DNA from: Scleroderma bovista
Lineage: Eukaryota; Basidiomycota; Agaricomycetes; Boletales; Sclerodermataceae
Direction of reading: 5' to 3'
Assembly: GCA_037178675.1 (NCBI GenBank)
Contig: JAYMGJ010000826.1
Span: forward strand, 1 to 19,382
Length of the DNA stretch: 19,382 nucleotides
Below are positions 10,322 through 18,814 of the stretch, piece by piece. The position numbers and the translations under genes were made by a program. Under the pieces are notes generated by a model. The model ran no database searches, was not told the origin of the DNA, and saw only the letters and a program-made list of their open reading frames with translations. Numbering within the stretch: the stretch's first letter is position 1; every line of letters begins with the position of its first letter.

Positions 10322-10896
10322 TTATGAAATGGTAATGCGATGGGGCTGCTGTTCAGCTGTGGCTCTGGGAAACGTAACACTCAGGAGGCCATCCTCCATC
10401 TTAGCATTTACATCCTCGGGCTGCATGGCGTTGTCAGTACAGGAACCCTCTCAGATAGCACGCGAACCTTACCTGCACACCTACAGGAAGCTGAATAGTT
10501 CGCGAGAACTTGCCGTGACGGCGCTCGCGAACGGCATACCCTCCTTCCTCTCGAGACTCCGTCTTATCGAACTCCCCAGAAACCGTCAGACGACCCTGGT
10601 GGACTTCGATAGAGACATCTTGCGACTTCAGCCCCGGCAACTCAAAGGTTGCAGTGACGGTGTTCGCTTCATTGTTTTCATGGAGGTCCATCCTATAGAC
10701 ATATGTCAGAACAATTCCACTACTACCACGAATTGAGGACATACTTGGGACGGAACAGCAATTGACGCTCATTGCTGGAGTCCTGACCTCTCTCGACTAC
10801 AGCGCTCGAAGGATGGCAACGAGCTACGAATGCGTCATCGAAGAGACGGTCGAAGGCGGAGAAAGGATCATAGTAGAAGCGCACGGGAAAAGACAT
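10322..10896 (-). CDS. Small heat shock protein, HSP20/alpha-crystallin family (156 aa)
   Basis: This is an ATP-independent chaperone that holds unfolding proteins during stress and forms oligomers. Exons in transcript order are 10896-10745, 10692-10473 and 10420-10322, with two 52-nt introns (GTATGT...TATAG and GTAAGG...GCAG), totalling 471 nt in frame. The N-terminal arm is residues 1-50 and contains FDRLFDDAF. The alpha-crystallin domain is about 52-143, including FELPGL (67-72), VSIEVHQGRLTVSGE, and the GLL turn (135-137) followed by SVTFPR. The protein ends in the classical I-x-I anchor (ITI, 153-155). Length is typical of fungal cytosolic HSP16-20 proteins. The last exon is only 33 codons and is needed to complete the domain. 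A TATA box and a perfect heat shock element lie upstream, so heat or stress induction is expected. The gene appears intact. Confidence 0.93.
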
Positions 10897-10987
10897 TGTA
10901 GAGAAGTAGTTGTGGTGATTGGAGAGTGATTGTTCTAGAGTTGATTGTTGTAACTCTTGGGATGACGACCGCAGGCCATTTTGGCCC

Positions 10988-10994
10988 TTATATA
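10988..10994 (-). promoter_or_regulatory. TATA box of HSP20
   Basis: TATATAA on the minus strand, about 92 nt upstream of the ATG, is followed by GGGCCAA. The pseudogene copy has the same arrangement at 2369-2375. Confidence 0.6.
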
Positions 10995-11040
10995 CGTCCC
11001 AGATCCCAAGGATTCGATGAGCCTTCGAAAGCTGAGGACA

Positions 11041-11063
11041 TTCTCCGAGGTTCAAGAAAGTTC
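11041..11063. promoter_or_regulatory. Heat shock element upstream of HSP20
   Basis: A perfect three-unit heat shock element, TTC-AA-GAA-AG-TTC, occupies 11051-11063. A further TTC at 11041-11043 lies in the same 5-nt phase with a damaged unit between. It is about 57 nt upstream of the TATA box. Alternating nTTCnnGAAn units are the known binding site of the HSF trimer, so HSF-driven induction is the expected control. Confidence 0.75.
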
Positions 11064-11299
11064 CGTTGAAGGGGTAGTTTCCCGATTTGGAACGTAACTT
11101 GAAACTGTTGTGATCTATTTGGTCTTTAACAAGAAGGGAAAGCCCCTGAATCCTAAGGTGCAGGGTAGATTTTACCTCCTGCGCATCTATAGTGTTGCCG
11201 TCGAGCCTATATGAGCTTGCTTCGATTGTCAGTTCGAGGATTCAAAGTGAAACAAAGTACATACTCAAGCGAAGTGGAATGCCAGGCTTACTCGAGAGG

Positions 11300-11581
11300 G
11301 AACGAGTGACTTTATCGAGTGTTGGTCAGCTTGTACAACTATAATTCTCTCCGCTTTTAGAGCCCCGTGGCCCACGTACAGCTCTTCAAGCAGGGAGACT
11401 TGATTGGAATTGCGGCACGGATGTTCAAAATCTGGCGGTGCTGTCTCCGCCCCCTCCCCGGATCAGTCATTGCGCTTATTGCTTCGGCACTTCGCCGTCG
11501 GGGCCACTTGTCCCGCGGTTCCAAACCCACTCCTGGATCTGATTTATTCCTCCGCTGTTCTCCTTTCTCTGTTGTTGTCCA
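11300..11581 (+). repeat. Duplicated promoter-like segment, copy 2
   Basis: This is the partner of 6021-6297 in the same orientation, with shared words such as ATCGAGTG, GCTTCGGCACTTCG and CTGTTGTTGTCCA. The match stops close to the 3' end of the HET pseudogene, where the copy-1 ATG is replaced by an unrelated stretch. It is probably the 5' flank of an adjacent gene captured in the segmental duplication. Confidence 0.5.
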
Positions 11582-11604
11582 GACGCAAAGGGGATTGGTG
11601 CTGG

Positions 11605-12718
11605 TCAGCGTGAGTGTGCTTCCTGAGACTTCCTTTGGGTACTCTCAGTGAGCTTGCTATCATCCACTTCGAATGTGGTGTTGCGATGCGGCGGGTCTTG
11701 GTACCTGAGATAGACTTGACGCAATTGTGGTGGTCCCTGTGAACGAAATAGTCTAAAGGACGGCGTCGGACATCTATAGTAATTGGACTCCCACAAAGCC
11801 AAAGCGATGGTCACTGGTGGATCCCCTGGAAGAAAGCGGCATGGCAGCCTGGCTTCGAAGAGGGTGTGAGAGGCAGGAAAGGGACGGAGGAACAGCCAAA
11901 ATTGGATGCCGCGATTTGTGATTGGGAATGTACCGAGTCGATCCTCGATTTCCAGCTCTTCTTTTGGGATGACCCCTTTGACATATTTGATGAATTCGTT
12001 AGGATCCATCAGCTCCATTTCACCACAATTCCAGAAGCAACTCGGGTCATCCACAAGGATACTGGCAGGTTGCTGATGTTTTCTGTTCCAATGCCATGCA
12101 AAGATGCTTTGGTCGTTCGACGTGCGGATGATCTCCAGCTGAAGTTGGTGAAATGCTTTCTTCCCCTCTCCATACAACATCGGCATAATCATGTCCAGTA
12201 GACCCATCAACGCATAAGCTCTGTCTTCGACTCGCGTCGTTTTCCGATGGGCTGCCCACAACATGGTTTGAGCAACGCACGGACGGTTTCCATGAAGTCC
12301 ATGCCGGCGTCTCGCGTCTCCCCCTCAAGGCAACGTTCGCCAGCTCAACCATCTCGACATAGTCCACTTCTTTCCCGATCCACTGATGCGACAGGATCGC
12401 ATACTCTGTTGTTTCATCATCGCAGAACTCGAGGACTTTTTCCGGACGGTCCCCTCGCTTTCTTTTTCTAATCGAACTCTCCCTCTCAAGAAAAGCTTTT
12501 ACGTTGATTAGGCGCATGCTGCACATGTGTGCATCAGTCTCGACAGGACCATTCACTATGGATGGTATCCATACCTCTAACTGAATTAGTGGTGACTCAA
12601 GATCCGACACGGTTGCTGGATTGAAATGACAGTCTTGTAGTTGTGGTGATGCAGTCAGGTTAGTACAATTTTCATTTGTCGATGTCTTATGTGCGTGAGG
12701 ACAATAGAATGGTGACAC
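11605..12718 (-). pseudogene. HET-domain gene, broken by an internal deletion and frameshift
   Basis: HET-domain proteins act in heterokaryon incompatibility (nonself recognition at hyphal fusion). The 5' part (12718 to about 12325) keeps the typical start of the domain: MRLINVKAFLERE, KVLEF.DDETTEYAILSHQWI and VDYVEMVELA. The 3' part (about 12324-11605) is in another frame and keeps RPCVAQTMLWAAHRKTTRVE, AYALMGLLD and MPMLYGEGKKAFHQLQLEII, then about 170 residues to the stop. The middle of the domain, including the usual DTCCIDK and the Trp/Arg-rich WFSRGWTLQE region, is absent. The junction is near 12305-12335 and I see no intron that would repair it. The 5' frame also has no ATG before an upstream stop; the first in-frame ATGs lie just before MRLIN (12517). 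It is best read as a pseudogene, though the 3' frame could still be transcribed. Confidence 0.8.
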
Positions 12719-12724
12719 AGGAAC

Positions 12725-13001
12725 AACACTAACGGGTGGCGCCTCGATGCAGTAAGGCGATCAATGGTGGTGGTAAAGGCACAGGATAACACGTTGTTTC
12801 CAAGCCGCAAATGAGCACCCTATCATTGACATATGCCATGTGCATAAATTAAGAACAATGCCTTATTGATCTCCCATGCGATTACTGGAATCAGTGGCAA
12901 TACATTGAGAAGGAGCAACTACCTTCCCTCAATTCAGGCTGCTTAGTAGGGAGACCTGGTAATAATCAGTTTCAGAAGATATTCTGTATATATTGCTTCA
13001 A
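12725..13001. other. Intergenic, nothing recognised
   Basis: I see no coding or RNA feature between the HET pseudogene and the dynamin relic. The upstream exon expected for an intact HET gene is not evident. Confidence 0.4.
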
Positions 13002-13142
13002 CCCGGCCTCCACTTAAGGATATCATAAAGGCGCTTTCTGCCCTCGCAGAACTTGGTATCAATGCTCAACCTGAAGCTTCATCCCCCCAATCTGATGGAG
13101 GATGCAATCATCATTATGGCGAGTGCATGTGGTTCTTTCCAA
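13002..13142 (+). pseudogene. Dynamin fragment on the plus strand (exon-9-like)
   Basis: Read on the plus strand, 13002-13072 gives RPPLKDIIKALSALAELGIN. After a frame change near 13071 it gives LHPPNLMEDA...IIMASACGSFQ. This matches the end of dynamin exon 9 in copies B and C, where the same order is [32 protein letters not shown]. It points the opposite way from the three dynamin genes, carries a small frame-breaking deletion, and has lost the GT splice donor after FQ. It is a relic of a fourth, more divergent dynamin copy. The extent to the left is uncertain. Confidence 0.7.
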
Positions 13143-13235
13143 TCACTGCAGAAACAAGTTTTATTTGTCATGCTCTTTAGAGTAGGATTAGGTCATGTAA
13201 TGACACTATCTTCCGAGCAAGCAAAATAATACATA

Positions 13236-13523
13236 TGTTGAAGCAATACCTATATACGTAGAGGAACTGCTACTCCAACTCACCTGTTAGGTGGAGTGCA
13301 CAACCTGAGATGGTAGCAGTAGCTGGTCAAGAGCTGTTGTATTATATAAGCGATGAACACTGTTTATATACAACAAATAGTGTGACACGTGACTGTGATG
13401 TGTGATGTGTGACATGTAACATCTACTCTAAAGAGGACTATTACTAAGTCTACACTAATATGGGTCGCAGTCTTGTGCGCACTTTGTTGATGGTTTATGC
13501 CGGGTGCACATGTGACTTCAACA
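13236..13523 (-). mobile_element. Copia-type 3' LTR (288 bp)
   Basis: The segment is bounded by the short inverted repeat TGTTGAAG...CTTCAACA. On the minus strand it directly follows a polypurine tract (GCAAGGGGGAG) and lies 46 nt past the stop of the reverse transcriptase frame, as a 3' LTR should. A TATATAAA box on the minus strand is at 13363-13370. A run of TCACA/GTGATGT-type short repeats with a CACGTG palindrome lies at about 13380-13422, which may be the enhancer part of the LTR. The matching 5' LTR is not in the window. Confidence 0.75.
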
Positions 13524-13533
13524 CTCCCCCTTG
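13524..13533 (-). other. Polypurine tract of the Copia element
   Basis: AAGGGGGAG on the minus strand abuts the TGTTGAAG end of the LTR. This is the expected primer site for plus-strand DNA synthesis in LTR retrotransposons. Confidence 0.65.
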
Positions 13534-13569
13534 CTGTGCTGCACATAGAGCACTTCAGCGAATAAGGCG

Positions 13570-15729
13570 CTAGATGCTGCCAGAGGGAAACTGTAAGCCT
13601 AGTTGAGCTCTGAACTTCATGAATTTCTCATGGGGTAAGTTCTTGGTGAGCAGATCAGCGGGATTCTTAGCACCATCAATAAAGAATAGTTCCACGTTAC
13701 CTTTCATGACTGACTTGCGGATTCCGTGGTAGCGGATGTTGACGTGCTTGGAGTGAGGCTCCATTACAGGGTTGGATGCCATGAATATGGACCTCTGATT
13801 ATCACTGCAAATTGGGATAGCTTTCAGCTTATAGCTGAGCTCACCGAGTAAACTCCAAATCCAGGTAACTTGGCGAGTGCAATCGCTCAAAGCCATGTAT
13901 TCAGCCTCAGTGGACAAGTATGCAATAGTCTTCTGCACATGAGAAGTCCAACTGATCAAGCCATCTGCAAGCTTCAGGTAGAAACCTGTTTGCGAGAGGC
14001 GAGAGGTAGGGTCTGATCCCCAATCTGAGTCCATGCATGCAATCAAGCCAGCACCGGATCCACCGTTGTATACTAGGGAGTATGTAGGTGTCCCAATTAA
14101 ATAGTGACAGATATACAGCGCTTTGTTTAGGTGGTCCTGGGATGGATTCGCGGCATGGCATGAGAGGTGTGTGACTGCAAAAGCAATGTTGGGCCTAGTG
14201 CCTAATATAAGGTACAGAAGGGACCCAATAACCATCTGGAAACGGGAGCAGAGTTCTGCATCAACAGGCTCTGTATTTTTGGCAGCATAGTAGCCAGCTG
14301 GCAGTGGGGTGCTTGCGGACTTTGCATTTAGCATGCTGCAGCATTCGATGACCTTTTGTAGGTATGTGCATTGATCCAGGTGGATAGCGCGACCCTTGCG
14401 AGTGATTCGCATTCGGAGGAACTCTTTAGGTTCTCCAAGGTCTCTGCACTCCCATTTGCACATGAATTGCACTTTGATGGCATCAACAACAGCCTTGTTA
14501 GGGCTGCAGAATAAAGTGTCATCAACATAGATAATACCAATGACAATGTTGGTGCCTTTCTTCTTGTAGAAGAAGATGCCTGCTTCAGACTTAAGGCACT
14601 CAAACCCGAGCTCCTTGAGAGACTCATCGAGTGTGCGCCACCAAGCTAGGCCAGCCTGTTTAAGGCCATAGAGGGCATGCCAGAGGCGAAGCACTTTGTG
14701 CTCTTGCCTGGGAACTGCAAACCCTTCGGGTTGTTCCATGTAGATCTCTTCATTGAGCTTGCCATACAAGTAGGCACTTTGAACATCGAGTCCAGTGATA
14801 TACCAATTCTCAAGTGCGGCAAGCGCAAGCATGAGGCGCACTGTTTCAAAGCACACAACTGGTGAGAAGACCTGGTCGAAATGTAATCCCTCAACCTGGG
14901 AGAAGCCTTTCGCTACTAAGCAGGCTTTCTTGCGACCATCTGACTTCACGTCAAAGACCCATTGATTCTTTATGACCTTCCGGTCTTGGGGACAGTCAAC
15001 TAGCTCAAAGACTTTGCACTTTCGCAGCACGTCGAGCTCTTCTTGGCAAGCAAGTCGCCAGAGTTTCTGCTCAGCTTGGGGTAAGCAAGCGATGTCCTTG
15101 TAGGACCAGTTGTGGACGCTCTCATATTGAGGCTCACTGGTTGTGAGGGCTTTGCCCATCAGGAAATGGACTAGGTTTGCTCCCCCTTCCTCGCACATCT
15201 TTTGCACATCTTCCTCACTGGGCATTGCAGAGGTGTCGGGGAAACCACCAGGGATATGGTCTGGTGTGTCCAGTTGTGGGGGCCTAGGAGCCTCACCCAC
15301 TGTTTCTCGCCATCGAGAGGCACTTTCAATATCCCAGAGTTGCTCGACAGGATGTTGCTGCTCACCATACATGTTACCGGGGCGCAATGGCACTCTACGT
15401 TCACGTTGGGGGTGGGCAGGGATATTCACTGCAGGGGGTCGCAGCACATTTTGGCAGCGTTCAGCTTGGCCAGGGCGCTGCAGTGCCAGAGGTGGCAGGT
15501 TTCTCACTGGTGAAGGCATTCTCGGTGCCAGTGGAGGCACTGGAGATGATGTACAGGGAGGATTTATTTGACTAGGCTCTTCCTCAGGAGCCTCAGGGTC
15601 CTCATGCTTTGGATCGTCATCCTGCGCTTGGGAATGTGGGTAGCCATGGTCATGTTCCACATTGTCATCACTGTCGATATCATCAGGGGGGTTCCCTGGT
15701 TGATCGGTGGTAGGTTTTGGATTTAGCTG
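13570..15729 (-). CDS. Copia retrotransposon pol fragment: reverse transcriptase and RNase H
   Basis: This is the C-terminal part of a Ty1/Copia polyprotein. The frame is open from 15729 (a stop at 15730-15732 lies in the adjoining LTR) to TAG at 13570-13572. Counting from the GTG at 15660 it is 696 residues. A Pro/acidic-rich linker (1-160) is followed by RVT_2-type reverse transcriptase with LDVQSAYLYG (catalytic Asp near 292), YGLKQA and YVDD (378-381). RNase H then shows MDSDW (544/546), STEAEY (585) and SDNQ (620), followed by SKHVNIRYH and NPADLLTK near the end. All visible catalytic residues are intact and there is no internal stop. The gag, protease and integrase parts are absent; the frame ends exactly where the putative Gypsy LTR begins. 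It has no start codon of its own, so it is a truncated element rather than an autonomous gene. Confidence 0.9.
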   Translation of the reverse strand, partial: QLNPKPTTDQPGNPPDDIDSDDNVEHDHGYPHSQAQDDDPKHEDPEAPEEEPSQINPPCTSSPVPPLAPRMPSPVRNLPPLALQRPGQAERCQNVLRPPAVNIPAHPQRERRVPLRPGNMYGEQQHPVEQLWDIESASRWRETVGEAPRPPQLDTPDHIPGGFPDTSAMPSEEDVQKMCEEGGANLVHFLMGKALTTSEPQYESVHNWSYKDIACLPQAEQKLWRLACQEELDVLRKCKVFELVDCPQDRKVIKNQWVFDVKSDGRKKACLVAKGFSQVEGLHFDQVFSPVVCFETVRLMLALAALENWYITGLDVQSAYLYGKLNEEIYMEQPEGFAVPRQEHKVLRLWHALYGLKQAGLAWWRTLDESLKELGFECLKSEAGIFFYKKKGTNIVIGIIYVDDTLFCSPNKAVVDAIKVQFMCKWECRDLGEPKEFLRMRITRKGRAIHLDQCTYLQKVIECCSMLNAKSASTPLPAGYYAAKNTEPVDAELCSRFQMVIGSLLYLILGTRPNIAFAVTHLSCHAANPSQDHLNKALYICHYLIGTPTYSLVYNGGSGAGLIACMDSDWGSDPTSRLSQTGFYLKLADGLISWTSHVQKTIAYLSTEAEYMALSDCTRQVTWIWSLLGELSYKLKAIPICSDNQRSIFMASNPVMEPHSKHVNIRYHGIRKSVMKGNVELFFIDGAKNPADLLTKNLPHEKFMKFRAQLGLQFPSGSI

Positions 15730-16358
15730 TCAAGTCCGGGTCTACTCTGGTAGGGGGTCTGGTCAAGTCCAGATGAAAGCGGATGAGAGGGGAGGTCAGA
15801 GGTTTGGGCAGAGGTTAGCCCGGGCCGGAGTTGTGACCAATTGGATTCAATGACAAGGATGACGAGCATTGACCCCTTGCATAGGTTCCGGTCAGACGGA
15901 GGAAGGGGTGGAGATGGACAAGGATCAGGAGTAGTAACTTAGATGATTTCAGACTGAGGTGTACAAGGTAAACTAGAGGGTATTTATACTAAGTAGAAAC
16001 TAGGGTCAAGTACATACGGTGACAAGTAAACAACCTAATAGCAGACAAGGGATGACCGAAGTTAGGACTAGGTCAGGTCCGGTGAAAATAAAGTCAGGTC
16101 CAGTGAAAATAAAGTCAGGTCCGGTGAAAATACTACAAGGTCTAGGATATATTGAGTTCACGGAGAACTCACATCAAGGCAGGGCAGACGGTGAAGTGTA
16201 GTAAGAGTGAATGGGGTATAGACCAAGGGTCATACTTAATGGAAGGTTATCTGTGCGTCTGTGACTGGAGCAAGTGACGAGCGACCAGAGTTGGGTTAGA
16301 GAACTACAATGTGACCGGAGTGACTGGATAAGACCCGGAGTTGGACATGGTTGTAACA
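15728..16358 (-). mobile_element. Putative Gypsy-type LTR inserted in the Copia element
   Basis: On the minus strand the segment starts TGTTACAACC and ends GGACTTGACA, giving TGT...ACA ends over 631 bp. Just before it on that strand lies a purine tract (AAAAGGGGGATAC), as expected where the internal region of a Ty3/Gypsy element meets its 3' LTR. A TATAAATA box on the minus strand is at 15981-15988. Its left end coincides with the break in the Copia reading frame, which suggests insertion there. No second LTR or gag-pol is visible in this window, so the element class is inferred only from the tract and LTR form. Confidence 0.55.
16072..16132. repeat. 21-bp minisatellite, about 3 copies
   Basis: Three head-to-tail copies of GTCAGGTCCGGTGAAAATAAA start at 16072, 16093 and 16114. 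The second has one change (CCAG for CCGG) and the third is cut short after 19 bases. The repeat lies inside the putative LTR. A related GTC-AAGTCC motif recurs near 15730 and 15762. Confidence 0.85.
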
Positions 16359-16519
16359 GTATCCCCCTTTTAGGGGCGGAACCCATGAGGCCCCAATGAG
16401 GCTGTTGTGTGGTCACCTAGAAACAATGTGGAGTCTGGAGTGAATGTCAGAGTACGAATTTTGGATCTATAAAGATCAGACCAGTTTTGCCTTTACCCCC
16501 AATTTACTGCCATCTAAGA
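16359..16519. other. Remnant of element internal region next to LTR
   Basis: This contains the purine tract (minus strand, about 16359-16372) and a short stretch with no recognisable protein. The pol gene expected beyond it is absent; a plus-strand ORF begins at 16520. A TATA-like CTATAAAG near 16469 could serve that ORF. Confidence 0.4.
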
Positions 16520-16882
16520 ATGTCTGCCACTGCCAAGTCCACCAACCCCATCACCCCTGCTGCCACCGAGTCCAAGGATTGGACAAAGGCTTCAACACCG
16601 GAGTTACAGTCCGGTAGTGAGGACGAGTCTGACGTTCTCGATGCCAAGGTGAAGGAGCACCGTCGTCACAAGCAAGTGAAGAGGGAGGAGAAGCAGCACA
16701 GGGAAGAGGCGGAGAGACGAGCACACGAGGAGGCGGAGGGGAGGGCACGGGAGGAGGCAGAGAGAGTGAAGGCGGAAGTGGAGCACAAGGCCAGAGAGGA
16801 GGAGATGAAGATGTGTGATGATGGATTGCAGTGGTGGCTCAGCAACTTCATCCTCATTGATATCGAAGACAGCTGTCTTTGA
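16520..16882 (+). CDS. Lys/Glu/Arg-rich coiled-coil ORF, truncated repeat-family protein
   Basis: A 120-residue ORF begins MSATAKSTNP. Residues about 20-45 are acidic and Ser-rich (KASTPELQSGSEDESDVLDA). Residues about 45-98 are a highly charged heptad-like segment with repeated REEAERRAHEEAE-type units, predicted to be a coiled coil. The last 20 or so residues (MKMCDDGLQWW...) lose this character and overlap the antisense ORF, so the natural C-terminus has probably been replaced. From memory, proteins with this kind of start are repetitive in mushroom genomes and often sit among transposons, but I cannot verify that here. Function is unknown; it is probably a truncated repeat-borne gene. Confidence 0.5.
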   Translation: MSATAKSTNPITPAATESKDWTKASTPELQSGSEDESDVLDAKVKEHRRHKQVKREEKQHREEAERRAHEEAEGRAREEAERVKAEVEHKAREEEMKMCDDGLQWWLSNFILIDIEDSCL

Positions 16883-17237
16883 CACCCCTTTCTTCTTCTT
16901 CTTCATAGTCACAGGTACCTGAGAAGATGGGGATTCGTTTTCAGACTGCTTACACTTGCAGCCCCTTCTTCCCTTCTTTGGTGAGGGTTTGACAGGGCTA
17001 GCGATAGGTGTGGACGGCACAGAACGGCCCTCTGGGATATATGCATCATCTATGAAGGTATACCGCTGCATTTCTTCGGTCACTATCAGGTGTGAGTGTG
17101 GCATGATCATAGGCTAGCATCATTGAGTAACTGTACATACCACTGAGGAATTTGTTGTGGCTCTTGCAACCAATATTGTCCCTTTCTTCCACAAGTGTGA
17201 CATCTGCAACAGAATCAGAGTTGTTTGAAGCATCCAT
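16813..17237 (-). pseudogene. Hypothetical protein fragment, two exons, antisense to coiled-coil ORF
   Basis: I do not recognise this gene. Exon 1 (17237-17141) encodes MDASNNSDSVADVTLVEERD and ends at a GTATGT donor. A 57-nt intron ends in TGATAG, and exon 2 runs from 17082 down to about 16813. The join keeps frame and gives VTEEMQRYTFIDDAYIPEG, a Pro/Ser/Lys-rich basic stretch (PSPKKGRRGCKCKQ), a polylysine run and an acidic FDINEDEVAEPP segment. It then runs into the coiled-coil ORF on the other strand, so its 3' end is missing. The basic Lys/Cys patch could bind nucleic acid or be a nuclear signal, but this is speculation. The start is uncertain because the frame is open further upstream. 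Confidence 0.4.
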
Positions 17238-18814
17238 AGTGCTTCGCAGGGTGGTGGGGGTGATGATGATGCACGGTAAGGCCAGGGGTGAGGGTACCGC
17301 AGAGGCTGTTCCAAATTTGGAAGCACACGACTTGCGACTTGAACAAACACACACAATCTCATTATACTTGGGAACAGCTGTAAAGTACAAAAAGAGAAGG
17401 GAGTAAGCAGAATTTGTCAAGGATTGGTAAGGGATTGGTAATAGCTTTGTAAGGGGTTTGTAAGCGATCAGTAAGCAAGGGATAAGCTGGAATGAGTAAG
17501 CATAGAGAGCATGAATAAGCTGCTGAGTAAAGGAATGAGTAAGCTGCATGACAAGATTGATTGGTAAGGGAGTGAGTCATCAGCTGAGTAATATACCAAA
17601 AATGCGAAAGGGATAGAGTAATACTGATGACAAGAGAGCATAAGTAAGCAAGGGATGAGTCACTGCACAGCCTAAGAAGTTTGATGGGGGGCTGTGTACC
17701 ATCAGGAATTTGATGGGACAACAATGGGGAAGATCTGAGATAAACAGGGGGATTGATCTGAGACAAAACAGCCACAAGAAGGGTACCAGGGGTCCAGAGG
17801 TCTTTTGGGGGGTCAGCATACACTAAGGTATAGTGCATGTGTTCTAGCACCACTGAAGCGCAACCATGGGCTCCCTTGATGAGCTCTCTTCTGGGAAAGA
17901 ATGAGAGAGGGTTCTTCTTCCTAATAGCACTATAAAATGGGGGGAATAACTGTCATGGTGCTGGGGGACGTCATCTGAAAGTAGGGAAGCGGATAGAGTA
18001 TTGAATTCGACACATCCAGGGAAGTGAGATGAATGACAGAGGAAGATGGACATGGCAAGTATCTGGGAGGAAGGGACAATAGGCTCAGGGCTCAGGGGAC
18101 ACAGAGACAACCAGAGAAGACTTCTCAAGCTTGACAATAGACCTAAGATGACCAAAGTACGTCCATGATGCAGGACTGACGAGGAGAACGTGCTGACCGA
18201 GAACAAGAAGGACTGAGGGAGCAGGCTGGGAAGATATGTGCCAGGCAGTGCATGTGAACTCTGGGAGAGGCTGTCCTAAGAGCAGGACATAGTGGAGATC
18301 TGCAGCAATAGTGGAGAAATGATCCAGAGAAAATACAGACTCCATAGTGAGTGATGACATGAATGTCTGGATTGTGGGGGGAATATCTCTGTGGGAAATG
18401 AACAGATTTGCATCAGAACTTGACAGGCAGATAGACCACGTTCTAGGCTCTCTGACGGTATAGTCACATGCCTGATAGCTTCAGAAACGACAGAGCTATT
18501 CAAAATATCGGAATGCTGGCACTGGGTGCCTAAAAATGACATTTGGGCGCTAAAAATCATTTCTTCTCTTTCTCCTTCATTTCTTCATCAATTCTTCGGC
18601 TTCTTTGATCGTTCTGGTATGGGATTTGGACTGCAGATGTGTGCATTCCTTTCTCATACCACAATTGACGTCATTCCTTCAGTTTCTTCTGCTTCTTGGC
18701 GGTTCTCGTGCGATAGATGACTGTCAGCATTGGCATTCACTGCAAGCATTTCTCAATGTTTCATGACAAAACATTTTTAAAAAATAGAAGAAAGAGATAC
18801 TCTTTTATTTACAA
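17238..18814. other. Unassigned stretch, likely degenerate repeats
   Basis: I recognise no gene here. Minus-strand open frames exist (about 17362-17853, 17844-18206, 18085-18360, 18276-18560) but overlap in different frames and show no motif I can name. They could be remnants of a mobile element. At 17400-17660 the plus strand has many GTAAG/AGTAAGC words. At 18524-18562 an imperfect tandem repeat (GGGTGCCTAAAAATGACATTT then GGGCGCTAAAAATCATTT) occurs, and TTCTTC-rich blocks near 18580-18710 look like a diverged duplication. Confidence 0.4.

Noticed and set aside
12986..13257. Inverted match between GTATATATTGCTTCAAC near 12986 and GTTGAAGCAATACCTATATAC at the Copia LTR end
   Set aside because: Only about 11 bases match without a gap, and the left member lies within or beside the dynamin relic; chance or minor rearrangement is more likely than a second LTR end.
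15143..15571. Plus-strand 142-codon ORF opposite the Copia frame
   Set aside because: It is the antisense shadow of the Pro-rich linker of the Copia polyprotein, with no motif of its own.
18085..18560. Overlapping minus-strand ORFs with hydrophobic, Leu/Ser-rich translations
   Set aside because: They change frame without usable introns, and I could not match them to a family; they are noted as unassigned rather than called as genes.
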